From: Nocardia cyriacigeorgica
GTDB taxonomy: Bacteria; Actinomycetota; Actinomycetes; Mycobacteriales; Mycobacteriaceae
Direction: 5' to 3'
Assembly: GCF_005863245.1 (NCBI RefSeq)
Contig: NZ_VBUT01000011.1
Coordinates: 203,845 to 267,844 of the forward strand
Length of the DNA: 64,000 bases
The position numbers were made by a program, and so were the translations under genes. The notes under the pieces are model-generated. The model was not told the origin of the DNA, ran no database searches, and was given only the letters and a program-made list of their open reading frames with translations. Position 1 is the stretch's first letter. Each line of letters begins with the position of its first letter. This document shows, in pieces, positions 41,477-50,459 of the stretch.

Positions 41477-44400
41477 CTACTTGGGCATCAGGGTCGTCAG
41501 GTAGTTGTGGACGCGCTCGCCCGCCCGTTCGTCGCCGCGCACGGTGATCGGTGCGTGGACTTGGGTTGTCTTGCTGTGGTTGTTCTCGATGAAGTCCGCG
41601 ATCCTGCCGAGCCGGTCGTAGCTACTGGTCTCGCGAGGGGAAAGCACCCGTTCCGGCAGGTTGGTGTCCTTGACCATCAGGCCCTTGCCGTAGGCGACAC
41701 CACCGGAGTCGAAGGCATCGAGCGCGGCGCCGGCGCCGACGGCGAGCATCGAGGTGAAGATCGCCGCGGTGCCGGCCAGGGCCGCGCCGACGACCGCGCC
41801 GACTGCGGCGCCGATGGCGGTGCCGATACCGGGGATGATCGAGCCGATCGCGGCACCGATCGCGGTGGCGGCGAGCTGGATCATCGCGCCGAGGATGGCG
41901 GTGATGATCGGCAGCAGCACCGACGAAATCAGATACCGCAAGACGGATTTGATGAGCTCGCGGTTGATGCGGTTCTGCTCGGCGATCACCAGATCCCGCG
42001 AGCTCTCGTTGCGCTGCATCAGCGTCGCGGTGTCGGACACCAGCCGCCCGGACTCGTCGAAGGAGGACACGAGGTCGCCGCGGAACTCTTGGATCTCCTT
42101 GAGGGTGTTCTCCAGGTTGTCGCGGATCTCGATCTCGACCGCGGTCAGGCGCACGATCATGTCGACGAGCGGGCCGCCGGAGATATCGCGACCGAGCACG
42201 CCGCGGCTGTTGTCCACCCGCGACGGGCGTTGCGCCAGCGCGGCGTTGGCGATGTCCTGGGCAACCCGCTCGAAAGCCTGCCGCGCGGTGTTCGCCACGG
42301 CCACGACGGCGTCGCTGATCGCCGACGCCGCATCGAACGCCGATCCCGGCGCGCCGAACGGCGGCGGGGTCGCCGCGCCAGCGCCCGAGCTCGCGTCCAG
42401 GTCGAGGTCTTTCACCGCGGCCGTGGTGCGGTCGGTGCCGTCGGTGACATCGGCGAACCCGGCGCCGAGGAGATCCTTGACCACGCCGAGGGCCTGGTCC
42501 ATCGCGGTCTCCACGATCGGGATCAGCACACCACCGGACAGTCGGCCGGCGACTTCGGCGACCTGCGCGCGGAGCTGCTCGAACTGTTCCTGCAGCACCA
42601 GCTGCTGGCTGGATTCAGTACGGGCGAGGATGTCGCGGGTGTCGGTGAGGATGCGGCCCTGCTCGTCCATGGCTGCCTGGTCGTCGGCCATGAGCGCTTG
42701 TTCGGCGACGCGGCGCTCGGCGGCTTCCCGGTCGGTGATCGAATCGACCAGGGCGCGCAACGAATCAGCGACCGCGGTGGCCACGCCCTGACCAATCGCA
42801 TCAACGACATTGCCCGCGGCACCGGTAGCGGCGGGCGCGATCTCCGAACCCGGCGACACGGGCGTGGTCGGCGCGACCAGCGTGGAGGGCGAGGCGGGTA
42901 CCAGCACCGAGGCTTCGGGCGTCGGCTGTGCGGCGCTGCCGAGGATGCCGCGGGCGGCTTCCCAGTTGGTGACCGCGACCGGCACGGTGATCATGCCGCC
43001 GATCAGGCCGCCGACGTCGCCGCCGGTCTGGAACCGCGGCACCGCGGCGTTCATGGCGCGCAGCAGCGGGCCGAAGCGTGCGGTGGCGCGGCGGTTCATC
43101 ACGAACTCGCGCGGCTCCAGCAGCGCGGGCACGATGTCGCCGGTACCGACACCGGGGATGAGGCCGCCGACCTGGTAACCGCCGGCGCGGTCGTAGGCGG
43201 AGGCGAGGTCGCCGTAGCGGGCCAGCGCGTATCGCATCGACGCGGAGATGTTCGCGGCCGGGTCGATCGACACCCCGTACAGGTAGGGGCCTTTGTCGAA
43301 GGCGGGGTCTTTGTGGGATGCGTAGGTGGGGCCGATGACCTGCATCAACCCCACTGAGGGTGTGCCGTTTTGGGCGTTGATGTCGTCGAGGTTGACTGCG
43401 TCGACGCGGCCGGACGACTCCTGCTGCATGCGGCGCAGCGTGTTGTTGGTCAGGGTGAGCGGCAGCTGGTAGTGCTTGAGCAGGTCACGCACCAGCGGCC
43501 GGAACAGCTCGACGTCGCCGCCGACGGGTACCGTTTCGCGTTTGCTGTCTTCCTCGCCGCCCTTGCCGGTGATGAATTCGCGCATCTTCGTGCGGAAGCT
43601 CTCGAAGATGGTGCGCGGCAGTTGCCCGAACAGGCCACCGAATTCGGGTATGGCGTTGGCGATCCCGGACACGATGCCGTCGAAGACGTCAGCGACCTTG
43701 TCCTTGACGCCGCCGAGGAGGTTTTCACCGGCGCGGCGGATCGCCCCGAGGAACCCGCCGCTGTCCTTCTTGTCGCCCGGGTCGCCGGGCGGGTGGTCCA
43801 TCGCCCAGTGCACGTGGTTGCGGTGCTGGTCGTTGGTGGGCTGCCCGAAGTTGAATGGGGCACCGTTGTCGATGTTCTCCCAGCCGTTGAGGGGCCAGTG
43901 GATCAGCTCGAGCGTTTCGGGTCCGTAGGTTTCATAGATCCACTTCGCGACTTCCTGCATGGTGCGCGAAGGCACCTGCGGTGTGGCGAAGTCGCCGGCC
44001 ATGTTGGCGCCGTGGTAGTCCTGGGTGTCGCGGTAGCCGCTGGTCCACACCATGTCGGGCCAGCGTTCGCTGATCAGTTCCCACATGCGGGTGGGGATTA
44101 CGCCGCCGGTGGAGAATCCCAGGAATTTGCGGACGCCGGCGACGCCGCCGCTTCGTGCGGCGGCGTTCATCGCGTCCCAGCGGCCGGTGCCCATGGCGCG
44201 AACGACTTCGGGGCGGGCGATGCCTTCCCCACCCGACAGCGCCAATCCCATTCGGCCGTCGGTGGAGATGAACTTGTGGACGTCCTTGCCGGGTGTGTAG
44301 CCGGGCAGGACACCGCCGCGGTTGAACGGCAGGGTGATCGGTTCCATCGGATCGACACCGGGCAGGAACTTCGCGGCAGCGTTCCACGCTTTGAGGAGGC

Positions 44401-47400
44401 CGTTGTTCCAGACGGTTTCGACGACGAATTTGACCGGCACCTTCGCCGCGTCCATCAGCCCGTTCCAGGCGGTGGAGATGCCGCGGACTCCGGTTTCGAA
44501 CCAGCCCTTGAGCATGTCGATCCCGTTGCCGATCGCGGGGAGCAGGGTGTCGGTGAACCAGGCCTTTACGCCGTCCACCTTGACCATGAAGTCGTCCCAG
44601 AAGCCCTTGATCTCGATAAACGCCTGCTGGAAGACCGCTTTCCAGAAGACGATGGCGTCGCCGACGATCGTCAGGACCGTGGACAGGGTCGAACCCATGG
44701 TTTCCCAGTGGGAGATCACGATCGGCAGGACCTGCGTAACCAGCCAGGTCAGGGCTTCGATCAGTTTGATCGTGACCGGGGTCATCTCCACCCAGATCCG
44801 CACCAGCGGCGGCAGGATCTCAGCGGCCAGCTTCGCGAACTCCGGTAGCAGTGGCGCGACCGCGAGCAGCATGTTGGTGAAGGCGAGCACGATTTGCGGT
44901 AGGACTGGGGCGATTTGGGTGATCGCGTCGGCCAGGGCGACGCCGATGATCATCGCGGTCTGGGCCAGGATCGGAGCGAGTTGCTCGATCACCGGCTTCA
45001 TCTGCTCGGCGAACTGAGCGATGACCGGGGCCAGGGCGATCGCGATCTGGGAAAGCGCTGGCGCCAGGGCCTGCAGGATCACCGACAGGGAGTCGGCCAG
45101 CAGCGGCACCAGCGGAGCGACCGCGGTCACCATGTCAGCGAAGCTCTGCGCCAGCGGCCCAAGGGCGGGTGCAAGGGCGTTCACTGCGTCGGCGATGGCG
45201 GTACCGACCACGACCGCTACCTGCGACAACGGCCCGATCATCGGCTGGATCGCCGCAGCCACAGCGCCGAGCAGGTTGGCGATCACCGGCAACACCGGTT
45301 GCAGCCCGGTCGCCAGAGCGGAGATCAGCGACGACAGCGACGGCATCAGCGCAGTCAGGGAATCAGCGAAGATCCGGCCCAAATCCCCGAGGGCCGGCGC
45401 CATCGCGACAAGGGCGTCGCCGAGGGCCACGAACAGGGGCTGCAGGGCGGGTAGGACCCGGGCGCCGAGTTCGGCAAAGGTTGTGAAGAGGTCGCCGAGC
45501 AGAGGCCCGAGGCCTTCGAGAGCGGAAGCGAGGCCTTCAAGGACGCGGCCCAGCAGCCCGCTGCTGGCCATCTCGGAGAATGCGTCACCGAGGGCTGTGC
45601 CAATGGACCCGAACGCGCGACCGATCGATTCGGCGAATGGTTGTGCGGCGACAGCCATTTCCGACAGCGACGACAGGAACCCTTCGCTGCCTTCCCGCAT
45701 GCCGCGCAGCAAGCCTTCGGTGGAGGTGAACACGGCGTCGAGCCCCCGCACGCCTTCGGCGGAGGACAGGAAGTCGGCGAAGCCGCGAGCGCCGAGGTTC
45801 AGCTCGGTGGCGACTGCGCTCATACCTGCCTGCAGGGTGGGGAGCACGGCGTCGGCGAGGTCGCGCAGTGTTTGGTCGAGGCCTTCGAAGAAGTTGTCCT
45901 GGACGGCTTTGCGGACCTCGGTCCACTCGTCGGCTAGGTCGCGGGAGGCGAGGACGAAATCTCGGGCGTTCGGGGCCAACTTGGCTAGTGCCTGGTCGAG
46001 TTTCTCCGCCGACGGCAGCGCTGCGGTCTGCGCTTCGGCGAGCGCGGTCTGGGCTTGTGCGAGTTGGCGCTGTGCGTCGGCGAGGTTCTCGTTGGCGGTG
46101 GCTTGCCGGTCCTTGGCGGCGACGACTTGGTCGCTGCCCTCGATCCCCTTGGCTTCGGCGTCGGCGAGCTTCTCAGCGTTGTCGGCGTTGCGGTCCTGCA
46201 CGGTTTCCAGGCGCAGCTGGGCACGGAGGACTCGGTCGACGGCTTCTTCGCGGGCCTCGCCGTCGAATGGATTGACCTTCGCGAGATCCTGCTGGGCCTT
46301 GCGGAGGTCGCGGAGGGCCTGGCGCTCGTCGAGTACGCCTTCGCGGGCGGACCGGTGGTAGTCCTCGAGCTGCTCGGTGGCGTCTTTGCGGGCGCGGGTG
46401 AGGTCTTCCTCGGCGTCGGTGACGTCCTTCTTGGCTTGCCGCAGGGAGCGCTCCGCCGCGGCGACTTGGTTGGTGGCTGATGCGACTGCCTTGGCTTGGG
46501 CCTCGGCTTCTTGCGGTGCGTTCTCTGCAGCGTCGGATGCGGCGTCGAAGGCGTCCTTGACGCCCTGCATGGCGACAACGACGGTGCCGATGCCGGCGGC
46601 GAACGCCGGGCCCAGCGCGGCGCCCGCGATCACGAGACCGCCGACTGCGCCCGCGGCGGCGCCAGCTGCGCCGCCAACGGCTGCCATGGCCGCGGCGATC
46701 CTGGTGACCTCGCCACTGAGGCCGCCAAGGCCTGCGAGCGACGATCCCAGCTCGCGGGCCGACGTGCCGGCGCGGTCGAGGCCGCCGCGGTCGACGTCGA
46801 TCTCGACGCGTTGGGTGATCGTGCGGGCCTGCGCCTCGAGCTGCTGACGCAGCTGCGCCATCTGTGCGAGCGCTGCAGCGCTGCCGATGTCGACGGGGAT
46901 GGTGACCCGCCAGTCGTTGGCCTGCTGGATCGCGAGTAGCTGGGCGTTGACTTGCTGCGCGAACCCGGTGAAGTCGGGCTCAGCGGTGATCTGGATTGCG
47001 CCGGTCGTCGGGCGGTCGAGGTTGATCTGCTGGGTGATCGGCGGCTGTGTGAGCGACTCGAGCTCCTGGCGCAGCAGCGTCATCTGGGCGAGCGCGCCGG
47101 CGCCGTCGACATCGACCGGGATCGTGATCGGGGTCGAGCCAGCGTTGAGTTGCTGCTGGAACGCCTGAAACTGTGACATCGCCGCGGCGATGTCGAGATC
47201 CACGCTCCAGGTGAACTGTTGGTTGCCGCCGCCGGGGGCCTGCTGTTGGTTCGGCCGGTTGACTTCGACGTCTACTTGCTGCCGGATCGGGGTGGCGATG
47301 GACTCGAGCAGCTGGTGCGTGGCACGCATCTGGGTCGCTGCGCCGGCGCTGTCGATGTCGATGCCGAGCTGGATGCGGTGGGTGTTGGCGTAGCGCTGCG

Positions 47401-47587
47401 CCTCGTCGATGCCGCGCCGGACTTCGGCCTGGAAGTCGTTGAGGTCGACGGCGACATTGAGCGCGTCGCGGGCGAGGTCGCGTTGCACGTCGCGCATCGC
47501 GCCGGCGACCGCCCGTTGCAGGGATCGCTCGAAGTCGGACGCGTCGGCCTCGACCTCGATGCGCACTGATCCGGACGGGCTCGTCAT
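41477..47587 (-). CDS. Tape measure protein with embedded wall-lytic domains
   Basis: The 2036-residue product is mostly helical. Its N-terminal third has repeated DFE..LQ and coiled-coil segments, the middle is hydrophobic and repetitive (LAPALGPLAQSFADMV-like units), and two enzymatic-looking domains follow: an M15-like region near 1190-1270 (SGYRDTQDYHGANMAGDF, HRNHVHWA) and an SLT-like region near 1380-1450 (QQESSGR, SVGLMQVIGPTY). The start at 47587 lies 8 bases after TACGGT; a frame start at 47617 is inside the promoter. Length sets the tail length, and the lytic domains aid DNA entry. Confidence 0.85.
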   Translation of the reverse strand: MTSPSGSVRIEVEADASDFERSLQRAVAGAMRDVQRDLARDALNVAVDLNDFQAEVRRGIDEAQRYANTHRIQLGIDIDSAGAATQMRATHQLLESIATPIRQQVDVEVNRPNQQQAPGGGNQQFTWSVDLDIAAAMSQFQAFQQQLNAGSTPITIPVDVDGAGALAQMTLLRQELESLTQPPITQQINLDRPTTGAIQITAEPDFTGFAQQVNAQLLAIQQANDWRVTIPVDIGSAAALAQMAQLRQQLEAQARTITQRVEIDVDRGGLDRAGTSARELGSSLAGLGGLSGEVTRIAAAMAAVGGAAGAAAGAVGGLVIAGAALGPAFAAGIGTVVVAMQGVKDAFDAASDAAENAPQEAEAQAKAVASATNQVAAAERSLRQAKKDVTDAEEDLTRARKDATEQLEDYHRSAREGVLDERQALRDLRKAQQDLAKVNPFDGEAREEAVDRVLRAQLRLETVQDRNADNAEKLADAEAKGIEGSDQVVAAKDRQATANENLADAQRQLAQAQTALAEAQTAALPSAEKLDQALAKLAPNARDFVLASRDLADEWTEVRKAVQDNFFEGLDQTLRDLADAVLPTLQAGMSAVATELNLGARGFADFLSSAEGVRGLDAVFTSTEGLLRGMREGSEGFLSSLSEMAVAAQPFAESIGRAFGSIGTALGDAFSEMASSGLLGRVLEGLASALEGLGPLLGDLFTTFAELGARVLPALQPLFVALGDALVAMAPALGDLGRIFADSLTALMPSLSSLISALATGLQPVLPVIANLLGAVAAAIQPMIGPLSQVAVVVGTAIADAVNALAPALGPLAQSFADMVTAVAPLVPLLADSLSVILQALAPALSQIAIALAPVIAQFAEQMKPVIEQLAPILAQTAMIIGVALADAITQIAPVLPQIVLAFTNMLLAVAPLLPEFAKLAAEILPPLVRIWVEMTPVTIKLIEALTWLVTQVLPIVISHWETMGSTLSTVLTIVGDAIVFWKAVFQQAFIEIKGFWDDFMVKVDGVKAWFTDTLLPAIGNGIDMLKGWFETGVRGISTAWNGLMDAAKVPVKFVVETVWNNGLLKAWNAAAKFLPGVDPMEPITLPFNRGGVLPGYTPGKDVHKFISTDGRMGLALSGGEGIARPEVVRAMGTGRWDAMNAAARSGGVAGVRKFLGFSTGGVIPTRMWELISERWPDMVWTSGYRDTQDYHGANMAGDFATPQVPSRTMQEVAKWIYETYGPETLELIHWPLNGWENIDNGAPFNFGQPTNDQHRNHVHWAMDHPPGDPGDKKDSGGFLGAIRRAGENLLGGVKDKVADVFDGIVSGIANAIPEFGGLFGQLPRTIFESFRTKMREFITGKGGEEDSKRETVPVGGDVELFRPLVRDLLKHYQLPLTLTNNTLRRMQQESSGRVDAVNLDDINAQNGTPSVGLMQVIGPTYASHKDPAFDKGPYLYGVSIDPAANISASMRYALARYGDLASAYDRAGGYQVGGLIPGVGTGDIVPALLEPREFVMNRRATARFGPLLRAMNAAVPRFQTGGDVGGLIGGMITVPVAVTNWEAARGILGSAAQPTPEASVLVPASPSTLVAPTTPVSPGSEIAPAATGAAGNVVDAIGQGVATAVADSLRALVDSITDREAAERRVAEQALMADDQAAMDEQGRILTDTRDILARTESSQQLVLQEQFEQLRAQVAEVAGRLSGGVLIPIVETAMDQALGVVKDLLGAGFADVTDGTDRTTAAVKDLDLDASSGAGAATPPPFGAPGSAFDAASAISDAVVAVANTARQAFERVAQDIANAALAQRPSRVDNSRGVLGRDISGGPLVDMIVRLTAVEIEIRDNLENTLKEIQEFRGDLVSSFDESGRLVSDTATLMQRNESSRDLVIAEQNRINRELIKSVLRYLISSVLLPIITAILGAMIQLAATAIGAAIGSIIPGIGTAIGAAVGAVVGAALAGTAAIFTSMLAVGAGAALDAFDSGGVAYGKGLMVKDTNLPERVLSPRETSSYDRLGRIADFIENNHSKTTQVHAPITVRGDERAGERVHNYLTTLMPK

Positions 47588-47595
47588 GTGGCCGG

Positions 47596-47617
47596 ACCGT
47601 ACGAGCAGGGGGTGCAC
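47596..47617 (-). promoter_or_regulatory. Late promoter, copy 11 (tape measure)
   Basis: Minus strand GTGCAC (47617-47612), 10 bases, TACGGT (47601-47596), then 8 bases to the ATG at 47587. Confidence 0.7.
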
Positions 47618-47664
47618 GAAACGGCCACCACCAGGTTCGCCCTGGTGGTGGCCTATCGAGATCG

Positions 47665-47964
47665 TTACGGGCGGTCGCGTTCGACCTGCGGCTCGTCCGA
47701 GCAGGCCCCCTCAGGGCCCGGTTCCAGGATGTACATGTTCACCTCCTCTCTGTCGTTCACGTACAGCGGATCGACATCGATGACCGGGCGACCCAAACCG
47801 GCTGGCTCGGCGTCGGCTTCGAGCGCGCGTTGTTCGGCGATTGCGTCGAGCATCTCCGCGTGGGTCATGGGGTCCCCGGTGAAGCCGTCGGCGTACAGCG
47901 GCGCCCACATGCCCGTGGTGTGCCATTCGACCCAGGCGGTGATGTCGCTGTCCGGGCTGGTCAT
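47665..47964 (-). CDS. Small acidic phage protein
   Basis: A 99-residue protein (MTSPDSDITAWVEWHTTG...) with many Asp and Glu. It precedes the tape measure gene. Its start overlaps the preceding stop by four bases. No motif is recognised. Confidence 0.55.
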   Translation of the reverse strand: MTSPDSDITAWVEWHTTGMWAPLYADGFTGDPMTHAEMLDAIAEQRALEADAEPAGLGRPVIDVDPLYVNDREEVNMYILEPGPEGACSDEPQVERDRP

Positions 47965-48134
47965 CGACAGGCGGCCAGGTATAGGCGGGCGGTGCGCAGC
48001 CGGAGGCAGTTGTCGATGGTGCAGCCGATGCGGGTGTGGATGCCGACGATCCCCCGCGCGTGCGCTTCGGATGCCACGCGCGGCTCCTCATGGCAGTGCT
48101 CGTATCGAGGATCGTTGCGCGTGATCAGCATCAT
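47961..48134 (-). CDS. Small Cys/His-containing phage protein
   Basis: A 57-residue product beginning MMLITRNDPRYEHCHEEPR. It has scattered Cys/His residues that could bind a metal. The start (48134 or 48131) overlaps the stop of the previous gene. Function unknown. Confidence 0.5.
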   Translation of the reverse strand: MMLITRNDPRYEHCHEEPRVASEAHARGIVGIHTRIGCTIDNCLRLRTARLYLAACR

Positions 48135-48451
48135 CGCGCACCCCTTGGGACGACGAGGCCGGCGGCGACGAGCGTGTCCCATGCGGCGCGCTTCCGGCCG
48201 CATTCGGCGCGGCTGCATCCCTTGTGGCTCTGCATGATCGACCGGGCTTGCTCGACAGTAGGTGGCTCTTCGGGAGCTTCGTGTGGCCAGCCTGGAACCC
48301 AGACCCCGGTGTCCCACATCGCTGACGGGCGGAGCTTCGGCCGTGAAGGCTTCGGTTTTGATTCCGGGGCCAGTTCGCCGAATGGGTACAGGATCACGGC
48401 CACGACCCCCGTCGCGGCAGCCAGCACGATCAGGGCAAGGATGTCCAGCAT
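48131..48451 (-). CDS. Small membrane-anchored phage protein
   Basis: From ATG 48451 with GAGG upstream, the 106-residue product has a hydrophobic helix (LDILALIVLAAATGVVAVILY) and a soluble C-terminus with CSRAECGRKRAAWDTLVAAG. The frame extends to 48598 but the prior segment lacks coding character. It is the first gene of the leftward tail block, behind the divergent control region. Confidence 0.55.
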   Translation of the reverse strand: MLDILALIVLAAATGVVAVILYPFGELAPESKPKPSRPKLRPSAMWDTGVWVPGWPHEAPEEPPTVEQARSIMQSHKGCSRAECGRKRAAWDTLVAAGLVVPRGAR

Positions 48452-48610
48452 GGGGACCTCGCTCGGTATGAGTGGTTTGGAATAGCCCCGGCGCCAGGGC
48501 TCACGCCACTCGCGGCCCGCCCTCCGAGCCGCGAGCGCGCCACGGTGGGCGACCACCTGACGCCGGGGTAGCTCGAACGCTATGAACCAGACCCGCACTG
48601 CGGCTAGAGA

Positions 48611-48643
48611 ATTGCAGGAGATTGCGCGGCAATCTCCTGCAAT
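48611..48643. promoter_or_regulatory. 33-bp palindrome in the divergent control region, likely operator
   Basis: ATTGCAGGAGATTGC (48611-48625), spacer GCG, and its perfect complement GCAATCTCCTGCAAT (48629-48643). A further AGAATTGCAG copy at 48661-48670 repeats the left edge (48608-48617). The site lies in the 252-base gap between the tail-block start (48451) and the DUF6879/XRE operon (48704). It may be the operator of the XRE regulator. Confidence 0.65.
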
Positions 48644-48703
48644 ACCAGTGCTGAACTAGGAGAATTGCAGAGCACGCATCTACCTTCTGTAAAGGACGCC
48701 CTC

Positions 48704-49003
48704 ATGACCGTATTACGCCTGCTCGGCTCAGGATCGAAGGACGGCGGCTGCCCAGCGTTGTACGCCACTGACACCGACACCCTGATCGTTCAGGGACTCA
48801 GCACCCAGGACGGGCACGCCGTGCTCATCCCGCACTCCCAGCTGCTCGAATGGGCCGAGCCTGGAAGCACGTTCACCGTGGAAACCACCGATACCCCCGA
48901 GCTGGTGCTCGTCGCGGGTACGCCGGTGACCGACGAGGTACGCGCGCGCCTGATCCTCGACCCCGACGAGACCGCCGTGGAGGTGCCGCGATGCGGGCGA
49001 TAA
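48704..49003 (+). CDS. Small protein upstream of DUF6879 and XRE genes
   Basis: A 99-residue protein (MTVLRLLGSGSKDGGCPALY...) with a short beta-type pattern. AAAGGA precedes the ATG at 48704. The next gene begins inside its end. Small proteins in this position occur in actinobacterial XRE-DUF5753 operons; its function is unknown. Confidence 0.6.
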   Translation: MTVLRLLGSGSKDGGCPALYATDTDTLIVQGLSTQDGHAVLIPHSQLLEWAEPGSTFTVETTDTPELVLVAGTPVTDEVRARLILDPDETAVEVPRCGR

Positions 49004-49539
49004 CCGGCGAACTCGCCGGCGAAGGCATCTACGGCCAGTTCTTCCGGAACGCGCAGCTGTACGCCGTGCACGTCGAGGTCCAAGACACCTACCGGATGCC
49101 CGACGAATACGAACCGCTGGAGCGGTGGCGGGCGACCGGTGAGATCGTCGAGACCGACGGCGGACGCGAGTGGTGCAAGCTCGTCGCCGAAACCGTGGCG
49201 CGTGGTGTCGAGGTGAAGCGGATCCGGGTCGTGACCGTGCCGCACACCGAGTACACGCGTTGGCTGCTCGACGCCTGCGCGCCGAACATCGCTGCGGGCG
49301 AGCAGATCCGGTATCTGCCGCGCCATCAGGTCGAAGGCTTCCTCCCCAGTGATGATTTCTGGCTGTTCGACGGTGATGTCGCCGCCTTCAACACGATCGA
49401 CGAGAACGGCAACGGTGTCGGCCTGGCCGTGACCGAGGATTCCAAGCTGGTCGAGTGCTGCATGGTGGCGTACTGGCAGCTGTGGAAGCAGGGCATCGAC
49501 CGCGACGACTACCTGCGATCGGAATTCGCCAGCCAGTGA
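48991..49539 (+). CDS. DUF6879-family protein
   Basis: A 182-residue protein with the family features: GQFFRNAQLYAVHVEVQDTY at the start, GVEVKRIRVVTVPHTEYTRWLL in the middle and DDFWLFDGDVAAFNTIDENG near the end. GGAGG precedes ATG 48991, which overlaps the previous gene by 13 bases. DUF6879 genes generally pair with XRE-DUF5753 regulators in actinobacteria; their biochemical role is not established. Confidence 0.7.
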   Translation: MRAITGELAGEGIYGQFFRNAQLYAVHVEVQDTYRMPDEYEPLERWRATGEIVETDGGREWCKLVAETVARGVEVKRIRVVTVPHTEYTRWLLDACAPNIAAGEQIRYLPRHQVEGFLPSDDFWLFDGDVAAFNTIDENGNGVGLAVTEDSKLVECCMVAYWQLWKQGIDRDDYLRSEFASQ

Positions 49540-50384
49540 GTAGCAGTGTCGGGCAGGCGCGCGCGGCCCTGGGAGCACGTCTACGTGAACTCCGCAGGGA
49601 CGCCCGCCTGTCCGGCAAACACATGGCCGAAGCATGCGGATGGCATCCGTCGAAGGTCTCGCGGATCGAGCTGGGCAAGCAGCAACCCAGCGAAGACGAC
49701 CTGCTCGCCTGGTGCCGCGCAACCGATTCCATGCTGGTCTACGACGACCTCGTCGCCACACTGCGCAACCTCCAGAGCATGTATCTGGAGTGGCGCCGCG
49801 TCGTCGCTTCCGGCCGCGCGCACCGGCAACGCCAGTCCCTGGAGATCGAGGGCCGCGCCCAGCATGTGCGCTGGTATGAGTGCTGGGTGATTCCAGGCCT
49901 TTTGCAGACCGCGGACTACGCGCGGGCGGTCCTCACCGAATGCCGCACCCTCGTGCCCGGCGGCCGGGACGATATCGACGAGGCTGTCGCCGTCCGGATG
50001 AAACGACAGCAGGTGCTGCGGTCCGGGCGCCGGCGGTTCGCGTTCATCGTCGCCGAGGCCGCGCTGCACCAGACCATGGGTTCCTCGGCGATCATGGCCG
50101 AGCAGCTGCGAGCACTGCTCGGCCACGCAAACAACCCGCGCATCGACCTCGCCGTGGTGCCGCTGGGCGCGCCAGCGGTGATCGGGTCGCACGGATTCAT
50201 CATGTTCGACCGCGAAAGCGTCATGGTCGAGACAATCAGCGCCGAGCTGACGATCACCCGGCCATCCGAGATCGCCGTCTACGACCACGCCTTCGGAGCG
50301 ATGCACGCGCTCGCGGTACACGGGAGCGCTGCGGCCGAGGTGATTGCTGCGGTGGCTGGCCTGCACGAATCGGCGTCCAGCTGA
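49536..50384 (+). CDS. XRE-family regulator with DUF5753 domain
   Basis: Starts at GTG 49536 overlapping the previous stop (GTGA). It has an N-terminal XRE HTH (about 6-60, LRRDARLSGKHMAEACGWHPSKVSRIE) and a C-terminal DUF5753 domain (about 90-280) including WVIPGLLQTADYARA and VIVAEAALHQ-like blocks. Such regulators are common in actinobacterial chromosomes and uncommon as phage genes. It likely binds the palindrome at 48611-48643. Confidence 0.8.
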   Translation: MSSSVGQARAALGARLRELRRDARLSGKHMAEACGWHPSKVSRIELGKQQPSEDDLLAWCRATDSMLVYDDLVATLRNLQSMYLEWRRVVASGRAHRQRQSLEIEGRAQHVRWYECWVIPGLLQTADYARAVLTECRTLVPGGRDDIDEAVAVRMKRQQVLRSGRRRFAFIVAEAALHQTMGSSAIMAEQLRALLGHANNPRIDLAVVPLGAPAVIGSHGFIMFDRESVMVETISAELTITRPSEIAVYDHAFGAMHALAVHGSAAAEVIAAVAGLHESASS

Positions 50385-50459
50385 CCCCGGTGAAACCCTC
50401 TCATAACGCATCTGATGGGCTGATGGGGCCGACCCACCACCCACACACAGCGCGCACGC

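Noticed and set aside
41363..43357. 664-residue + frame opposite the tape measure gene
   Set aside because: Antisense shadow, G/D/R-rich and without motifs or a ribosome site.
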